Assembly (NCBI GenBank): GCA_030650265.1
Contig: JAUSEJ010001047.1
Location: 1 to 10,378 of the forward strand
Direction: 5' to 3'
DNA length: 10,378 nt
Origin: Dehalococcoidia bacterium
GTDB lineage: Bacteria > Chloroflexota > Dehalococcoidia > JACPQF01
Shown one piece after another: positions 6,341 through 10,378 of the stretch (within the stretch, counting starts at the first letter, position 1; every line of letters starts with the position of its first letter). Position numbers and translations under genes: made by a program. The notes under the pieces were generated by a model, which saw nothing but the letters and a program-made list of their open reading frames with translations, ran no database searches and was not told the origin of the DNA.

Positions 6341-7033
6341 ATGGTTTACGACTTTCATACCCACACCTTTCTTAGCGACGGCGCCCTCTCTCCCATCGAA
6401 CAGATTCGACGGGCCATCGTTAAGGGCTACACCGCCATCGGGTTGACAGATCACGTCGGACTGGGCAATCTCGCTGATGTGCTCAGACAGGTTATTACGG
6501 ATTGCGCTCTGGCCCGGAGATACTGGCAGATCGAAGTTGTGGCCGGTGTGGAGATCACACATGCTCCGGCGGCCTCCATTGCCGGCTTGGCCAGCTATGC
6601 CAAGGAACTGGGAGCGGCGATTGTGCTGGTCCACGGCGAGACCCTTGTCGAGCCAGTGGAGCCAGGTACCAACATGGCAGCAATCAAGTGCCCCGACGTG
6701 GATGTTCTCGCCCATCCAGGCCTGCTCACCCTCGAAGAGGCGATCCTGGCCGCCCAAAACGGCACGTTCATCGAGATCTCAGCCCGCAAAGGTCATTCGT
6801 TGAGCAATGGGCACTTGGCCAACATATGCCGCCAGGCAGGGGCAAGACTATTGGTCAATTCGGACGCGCATTCACCTGAGGACCTCTTGACTACCGATTT
6901 CGCCAGAGCAGTGGCCCTGGGCGCCGGTCTCGCCGGGTCGGAAATCGAGACGGTGCTGGTAGAGAATCCGAGACGGCTTCTCGCTACCCTTTCTGCTGGA
7001 GCCCGGAGACCAGACTCGAATACTTGTCCATGA
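6341..7033 (+). CDS. PHP-domain phosphohydrolase (histidinol-phosphatase-like)
   Basis: ATG 6341 is chosen because the protein then begins [10 protein letters not shown], the standard PHP opening, with GAGG 6 nt upstream. The frame is open further left but that part looks non-coding. The 230-residue product has the full trinuclear metal set: His6 and His8 (HTH), Asp13, His38 (GLTDH), Glu71 (GVEI), His98 (VHGE), His125 (AHPG), Asp175 and His177 (SDAH). The stretches [18 protein letters not shown] and [11 protein letters not shown] match a subgroup labelled histidinol-phosphate phosphatase domain proteins, common in archaea and anaerobes. There is no his gene nearby, so the substrate is open; a sugar phosphate or nucleotide is as likely. 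The last 50 bp overlap the convergent ManC-like gene. Confidence 0.9.
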   Translation: MVYDFHTHTFLSDGALSPIEQIRRAIVKGYTAIGLTDHVGLGNLADVLRQVITDCALARRYWQIEVVAGVEITHAPAASIAGLASYAKELGAAIVLVHGETLVEPVEPGTNMAAIKCPDVDVLAHPGLLTLEEAILAAQNGTFIEISARKGHSLSNGHLANICRQAGARLLVNSDAHSPEDLLTTDFARAVALGAGLAGSEIETVLVENPRRLLATLSAGARRPDSNTCP

Positions 7034-9494
7034 GAGCGTTTGCCCCGTCAGCCGTCGTCGATTCGGCGATGACGTGGAACAGTGGACGGTCGGCATCTGG
7101 CAGGACGAGAACCCACTCCTGCCCCATATCGATCTTCACTCCATCAACCTGACGCGTCTTGCGATCCCGATACTGCTCGTTGAGTATCCGCATGACTTTG
7201 CCTTTGGCCTCCCAAGGGCAGGCGACGCGACCGTGGGTCATGTGATACTGTGGCAACGACCGGACAACTTCCGAGAGTTGAACGCCGGCCGTAGCGAGAA
7301 GTTCGACAATCTTCGCCACCATGAAGAGACCGTCGAAACCGGGATGGAACGCGGGGAAGACTATTCCCCCCTCTCCGTCTCCGGCAAGAACCACTCCGTC
7401 CCGACTGGCCGCCAACATAAGGGCGCTGGGATCGACCTTGGTACGTACTACGGTCCCTCCGTGCCTGAGAGCAATCTGCTCGAAAATGCTAGGAGCGGAA
7501 ACGGGCACCGCAATGGTCCCTCCGTGGCGCAGACTGAGCACGAGCGAGGCAAGAGCAGCCAACAGCGTCATCGGGTCGACGACGTTGCCAAGGTCGTCGA
7601 CTACATATACCCTCTCGCCGCCGACATCCAACCTGACGCCGAAGTCGCCATGTAGCACAGAGACAATGGCCGCTAGCTGGCCCATGCCCTGATCGAACTC
7701 CTGCGGCGATCTCGCAAGCTTTCCTTCGTCCATGCTGGCATTAAGGGTAACGGTGTTGCAGCCGAAATGGTTCAGCAGGCCAGGCAGAATAGCGGAGCAA
7801 CTCCCGTTCGCATAATCTATGACGATGGAACTGTTGCAAGCGGTCTTTCCTAGGACTTCCAGGTCCAGCGATTTATTAAACCCCTCGACATACCTCTGGC
7901 TCAGTTCCGGACCCTCCGAGATTACGCCAAGCTCCTCCATGTGGGCGCGGCGGAAATCCTCCCTGAAGAAAGTGTTCTCGATTTTGCGCTGAGCGCTCTT
8001 ATCCAGGTCCAGGCCACGCCCGTCAAACAGTTTTATGTCGACTGTACGGGCATCAAAGGGTGATAGACGGACATGCACGCCACCGATGGCCGAACTGATG
8101 CGGGTCAGGTAGCGAGCCACTGGCACTGGTACGCTCTTTATGTCCAATACGTTAACGCCGGCAGATGGCAGACCGGAAATCATCGCCCGTTTGATCATTC
8201 TGGGGGCCCGGTGTGGATCCCGATTCATGATAACTGTGGCGCCCTTTGCCAGAGTGGCGCCGTAGGCTGCCCCCACTTTCGCGGCAAACTCAGGGGTCAT
8301 GTCCACGTTAACTAGACCGGTCACGCCATACCGGCCAAACAACACGCGCGCTCCCTGAGAACCCCAGATGATGCTCGAGTTGACCGTGGCGCCCCGTTCC
8401 ACCACTTTGTTCGGCCAGATCTTCACGCCGGGCTGGATAATGGCACCCTCTTCCACAACGGTACGGTCACCGATCACCGCCCCTTCGAAGACTATGGCCC
8501 TGCTCTTTATGCTGCACTGCTGTCCAACAATGGCGCCGCGTAGCTCCGCCCTCTCGCCAATATAGGAGTCACGCCAGACTATGCTCCGGCTGACCTGGGC
8601 AGAACTATCGATAATGGACGAGCTACGTATGACGCTGGGGCCATGTATGACTGCGCCGGCCCTCACCTTACAATCCGAACCGATAAAGACAGGCCCAAAC
8701 ATCTGCGCTCCCGGGTGAATATCGACATCCTCGGACTCTACCCAAATGCCACCTCCCAGGTGCTTGCCAAGGGATCCAACATCTACCTTACCGTTCAGGA
8801 CATCCTGATTGGCTCTCATGTATTCTTGCAGGCTACCCACGTCACACCAGTATCCTTCCACCACAAAACCAAACAAAGCCTCGTTTCGCTGGAGAAGAAG
8901 AGGGAACACATCCTGGCTGAAATCGACAGGCTCGCCGCCCTTGTAAAAATCGAAGATCTCCGGCTGCAAAACATATACGCCGGTGTTTACGGTGTCGCTG
9001 ATAACTTCTCCCCAGCTTGGTTTTTCCAGGAACTGGCGAATACGCCCATCGGGAGCGGTCACAATTACCCCGTATTCGAGTGGATTGGGGACACTATAGA
9101 GAGTGATGGTGGCAAGAGCCTTCTTCTCCCTATGGGCTTTTATGATGGCGCCAAGATCAAAATCCGTGAGGGCATCGCCGCTTATCACGAGAAAGGTATC
9201 GTCGCGAAGCTGGCTCTCAGCGTTTTTCACACTGCCGGCGGTGCCTAGAGGGGTCTCCTCAACACTATAGGAGATCTTCATGCTGAGGCTGCTACCATCG
9301 CCAAAATAATCTTGGATATCGGAGGCGCGATATTGAAGGGTTACAACCACCTCGGTAATGCCGTGACGCTTGAGCAGTGTCAGTATGTGCTCCATACAGG
9401 GCTTGTTCACGATTGGCACCATTGGCTTGGGCCTTGCAATCGTGAGCGGTCGCAGTCGCGAACCCTCACCGCCAGCCATTACAACAGCTTTCAT
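6984..9494 (-). CDS. Mannose-1-phosphate guanylyltransferase-like enzyme fused to a degenerate phosphomannomutase domain
   Basis: The 836-residue protein has three parts. Residues 1-235 are a nucleotidyltransferase with [11 protein letters not shown] (8-18), KPM (23-25), SGDALTDFD (105-113, Asp107 for Mg) and EKPS (157-160). Residues about 250-375 are left-handed beta-helix hexapeptide repeats. Residues about 385-830 align with phosphohexomutases. It should make an NDP-sugar, most likely GDP-mannose, from a sugar-1-phosphate. In the mutase part, Ser478 sits at the catalytic position, but TASHNP has become RLSPFD, the DGDxDR metal loop is HGDFGVR (616-622), and the GEqSGH sugar loop is GDGEGG (705-710). 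It is therefore probably not a mutase. The ATG at 9494 has AGGAG 10 nt upstream. Glucose-1-phosphate is another possible substrate for the first domain. The gene appears to be a single-gene unit. Confidence 0.88.
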   Translation of the reverse strand: MKAVVMAGGEGSRLRPLTIARPKPMVPIVNKPCMEHILTLLKRHGITEVVVTLQYRASDIQDYFGDGSSLSMKISYSVEETPLGTAGSVKNAESQLRDDTFLVISGDALTDFDLGAIIKAHREKKALATITLYSVPNPLEYGVIVTAPDGRIRQFLEKPSWGEVISDTVNTGVYVLQPEIFDFYKGGEPVDFSQDVFPLLLQRNEALFGFVVEGYWCDVGSLQEYMRANQDVLNGKVDVGSLGKHLGGGIWVESEDVDIHPGAQMFGPVFIGSDCKVRAGAVIHGPSVIRSSSIIDSSAQVSRSIVWRDSYIGERAELRGAIVGQQCSIKSRAIVFEGAVIGDRTVVEEGAIIQPGVKIWPNKVVERGATVNSSIIWGSQGARVLFGRYGVTGLVNVDMTPEFAAKVGAAYGATLAKGATVIMNRDPHRAPRMIKRAMISGLPSAGVNVLDIKSVPVPVARYLTRISSAIGGVHVRLSPFDARTVDIKLFDGRGLDLDKSAQRKIENTFFREDFRRAHMEELGVISEGPELSQRYVEGFNKSLDLEVLGKTACNSSIVIDYANGSCSAILPGLLNHFGCNTVTLNASMDEGKLARSPQEFDQGMGQLAAIVSVLHGDFGVRLDVGGERVYVVDDLGNVVDPMTLLAALASLVLSLRHGGTIAVPVSAPSIFEQIALRHGGTVVRTKVDPSALMLAASRDGVVLAGDGEGGIVFPAFHPGFDGLFMVAKIVELLATAGVQLSEVVRSLPQYHMTHGRVACPWEAKGKVMRILNEQYRDRKTRQVDGVKIDMGQEWVLVLPDADRPLFHVIAESTTADGANALMDKYSSLVSGLQQKG

Positions 9495-9531
9495 GGCTTA
9501 CTCACTCCTAATTGTCACTATCGCCTGGCTA

Positions 9532-9561
9532 ATTCTACAACGCTTCTATGCCTCAATGCAA
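9532..9561 (-). promoter_or_regulatory. Weak promoter candidate for the ManC-like gene
   Basis: On the minus strand, TAGAAT (9537-9532, 5 of 6) is preceded after 18 bp by TTGCAT (9561-9556, only the TTG matching). It would start transcription about 30 nt before the ATG at 9494. This is weaker than the other promoters in the window, so it may need an activator or be wrong. Confidence 0.35.
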
Positions 9562-9582
9562 CTTCAGCCTAACATGCGGGTC

Positions 9583-9611
9583 TTGCAAAACACATTGACT
9601 CGGACTAAAAT
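9583..9611 (+). promoter_or_regulatory. Sigma-70-type promoter of the DivIC/FtsB-like gene
   Basis: TTGCAA (9583-9588, 4 of 6) and TAAAAT (9606-9611, 5 of 6) are spaced by 17 bp. The start is expected near 9618, giving a leader of about 30 nt to ATG 9648. The inverted repeat 9610-9625 covers the end of the -10 box and the start site. Confidence 0.6.
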
Positions 9612-9625
9612 GACAGAGGTGTCAT
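9610..9625. promoter_or_regulatory. Operator-like dyad over the DivIC/FtsB-like gene start site
   Basis: ATGACA (9610-9615) and TGTCAT (9620-9625) form a perfect 6-bp inverted repeat with a 4-bp centre GAGG. The position, from the last base pair of the -10 box across the predicted start, is where a dimeric repressor would block initiation. The binding protein is unknown. The stem is too short and has no T-run, so it is not a terminator. Confidence 0.45.
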
Positions 9626-9647
9626 CTGAAGGCATCCGGGAGCGGGA

Positions 9648-10076
9648 ATGATCAAGACCGAGCGAGGAAACGAATCATTGACCAGGACAAAGTCAGGCGG
9701 CATTTCGACAGCCCATATTGTCATTGCCCTGGTCATTCCACTCATTGCCTATTTTGGCCTCGCCGCCGGACAGAAAGCGATTGAGGTTTATCAACTGAAT
9801 CAGGACGCGGCGCAGGTTCGGGCAGACACCGAAGGGCTAAAAGCAGAAAACGCCCGTCTCCTCGCCCTTATCGAGTATCTTAAGTCGGACGCCTATATTG
9901 AGAAGATCGCGAGAGAGCAGCTCAATCTGGTCAAGCCCGGCGACAAGGCGGTAGTGGTCCTGGCTCCTGAAGGAAAGCCGCAGGTCGGGGATCGGGCTCA
10001 ATCGCCAATTGACAATACAATCGCGAAACCGAATTGGCGGCAATGGTGGGACTTCTTCTTCGGTGCTACCAAATAG
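9648..10076 (+). CDS. Septum formation initiator, DivIC/FtsB-like
   Basis: A single-pass membrane protein of the division complex, expected to join FtsL and FtsQ/DivIB at the septum. Its 142 residues show a short basic cytoplasmic part (1-20), one membrane segment (about 22-40), an extracytoplasmic coiled coil (about 43-80, with KAENARLLALIEYLK) and the DivIC signature YIEKIAREQLNLVKPGDKA (83-101). A Pro-rich linker and a WRQWWDFFF tail follow. The ATG at 9648 has GGGAG 5 nt upstream and a promoter with an operator-like dyad. Between DivIC, FtsB and FtsL the sequence fits DivIC/FtsB best. It is not next to eno or other division genes here but is divergent from the sugar-nucleotide enzyme and followed by tRNA-Val. 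Confidence 0.87.
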   Translation: MIKTERGNESLTRTKSGGISTAHIVIALVIPLIAYFGLAAGQKAIEVYQLNQDAAQVRADTEGLKAENARLLALIEYLKSDAYIEKIAREQLNLVKPGDKAVVVLAPEGKPQVGDRAQSPIDNTIAKPNWRQWWDFFFGATK

Positions 10077-10104
10077 CGAGCGCCGTCAGAGCCGGTTAAT
10101 CAAG

Positions 10105-10133
10105 TTGACGGGTGCGGCAGCCTGTGATATATT
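10105..10133 (+). promoter_or_regulatory. Sigma-70-type promoter of tRNA-Val, with extended -10
   Basis: TTGACG (10105-10110) and TATATT (10128-10133), each 5 of 6, are separated by 17 bp. TGA directly before the -10 box makes an extended -10. The start near 10140 is about 12 nt before the tRNA. Its spacer shares the 11-mer GGTGCGGCAGC with the acsA promoter spacer. Confidence 0.85.
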
Positions 10134-10151
10134 GATGCCGTTGATCTTCTT

Positions 10152-10228
10152 GGGCGATTAGCTCAGTTGGCTAGAGCGTCTGTTTTACACACAGAAGGTC
10201 GGGGGTTCGAGCCCCTCATCGCCCACCA
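10152..10228 (+). tRNA. tRNA-Val (anticodon UAC)
   Basis: The cloverleaf is complete: acceptor GGGCGAU/AUCGCCC, D-arm GCUC/GAGC with a 9-nt loop, anticodon stem UCUGU/ACAGA with loop UUUACAC, variable AGGUC, and T-arm GGGGG/CCCUC around UUCGAGC. The discriminator is A and CCA is encoded (10226-10228). The anticodon UAC reads valine codons. Its 3' end borders a probable integrase gene, so the T-arm and 3' part may be the attachment core of an integrated element. Confidence 0.95.
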
Positions 10229-10236
10229 AAATATCT

Positions 10237-10258
10237 CCACTTTTGCCCCACTTTGGCC
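10237..10258. repeat. 11-bp tandem repeat beside tRNA-Val (possible integrase arm sites)
   Basis: CCACTTTTGCC (10237-10247) is followed at once by CCACTTTGGCC (10248-10258), matching at 10 of 11 positions. It starts 9 bp after the tRNA. Tyrosine recombinases often bind short direct repeats next to the crossover core. The period of 11 bp puts both copies on the same face of the helix. Confidence 0.45.
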
Positions 10259-10284
10259 AACATTCCTCTTGCACCAGCAGATTC

Positions 10285-10303
10285 TGCGCCCAAGTTGCGC
10301 CCA
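10285..10303. repeat. Second 11-bp-spaced direct repeat (possible integrase or Xis site)
   Basis: TGCGCCCA occurs at 10285-10292 and again at 10296-10303, start to start 11 bp apart. It lies between the tandem repeat at 10237 and the integrase stop. The copies are short and could be chance. The shared spacing with the first pair makes protein-binding sites more plausible. Confidence 0.35.
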
Positions 10304-10318
10304 TTCCTTTTTTGAACC

Positions 10319-10378
10319 TCATCCTAGAGCCCTCTCCATTGCCCTTGCCGCCTCTTCCTGCATGGTCGGTAACACATG
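10319..10378 (-). CDS. C-terminal end of a probable tyrosine recombinase/integrase (partial)
   Basis: On the minus strand the last 19 codons before TGA (10321-10319) read HVLPTMQEEAARAMERALG. This is the tail that follows the catalytic Tyr in many phage-type integrases (YSHVLP-x-MQ-x-EAA). The nucleophile itself should lie about two residues beyond the window edge. The gene points toward the 3' end of tRNA-Val, the standard place and direction for the integrase of an element inserted in a tRNA gene. Only the tail is visible, so subfamily and intactness are unknown. Confidence 0.72.
   Translation of the reverse strand, partial: HVLPTMQEEAARAMERALG

Noticed and set aside
7074..7655. Plus-strand 193-codon frame just after the PHP gene
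   Set aside because: It is antisense to the mutase-like domain of the 836-residue protein. Composition is shadow-like and no RBS is seen.
8643..9248. Plus-strand 201-codon frame antisense to the ManC-like gene
   Set aside because: It is covered by the nucleotidyltransferase domain on the other strand, with no RBS or recognisable motif.

Overview
The window reads as a chromosomal segment of a free-living bacterium, most likely a member of the Chloroflexota or a relative. This is an inference from gene content, not a phylogeny. The clues are an adjacent DUF3090 / SCO1664-family pair (best known from Actinobacteria and also, from memory, found in Chloroflexota), a ManC-type nucleotidyltransferase fused to a degenerate phosphomannomutase domain, a PHP-family phosphohydrolase of a type familiar from archaea and deep-branching bacteria, and long perfect GC-rich hairpins between genes. 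GTG and TTG starts are common. Several start regions have strong Shine-Dalgarno sites, and several promoters are clear sigma-70 types with 17-bp spacers.

Layout from left to right. Positions 1-1160 hold the end of an oligopeptide/dipeptide ABC transporter operon: the last codons of an OppD/DppD-type ATPase, then a complete OppF/DppF-type ATPase. A perfect 13-bp hairpin follows. A minus-strand tRNA with a CAU anticodon (probably tRNA-Ile2) and a small plus-strand gene of unknown function (1647-1967, RGG-like tail) are driven by back-to-back promoters. An inverted repeat lies between and inside these promoters. At 2136-3444 lie a DUF3090 protein and a PI3/4-kinase-like SCO1664-family protein. 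These converge on a minus-strand operon of an AMP-forming acetyl-CoA synthetase (acsA) followed by an inositol-monophosphatase-family enzyme. A plus-strand PHP phosphohydrolase (6341-7033) then converges on the large sugar-nucleotide enzyme (6984-9494, minus). Divergent from that enzyme is a DivIC/FtsB-like division protein, with an operator-like dyad over its predicted transcription start. The window ends with tRNA-Val(UAC) and, on the opposite strand, the last 19 codons of a protein that looks like a tyrosine recombinase. This is the classic arrangement of an integrative element inserted at a tRNA 3' end.

How the genes fit together. Most are housekeeping: peptide uptake, acetate activation, mannose/GDP-sugar metabolism, cell division and tRNAs. 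Two places stand out. The first is the DUF3090 / kinase-like / IMPase-family neighbourhood, which recalls the actinobacterial region around the mycothiol gene mshC although no mshC is visible here. The second is the tRNA-Val/integrase junction, where an accessory element probably begins just beyond the right edge. The C-terminal phosphomannomutase domain of the sugar enzyme has lost most catalytic motifs and is probably not a working mutase. I found no CRISPR array, insertion sequence or rRNA.
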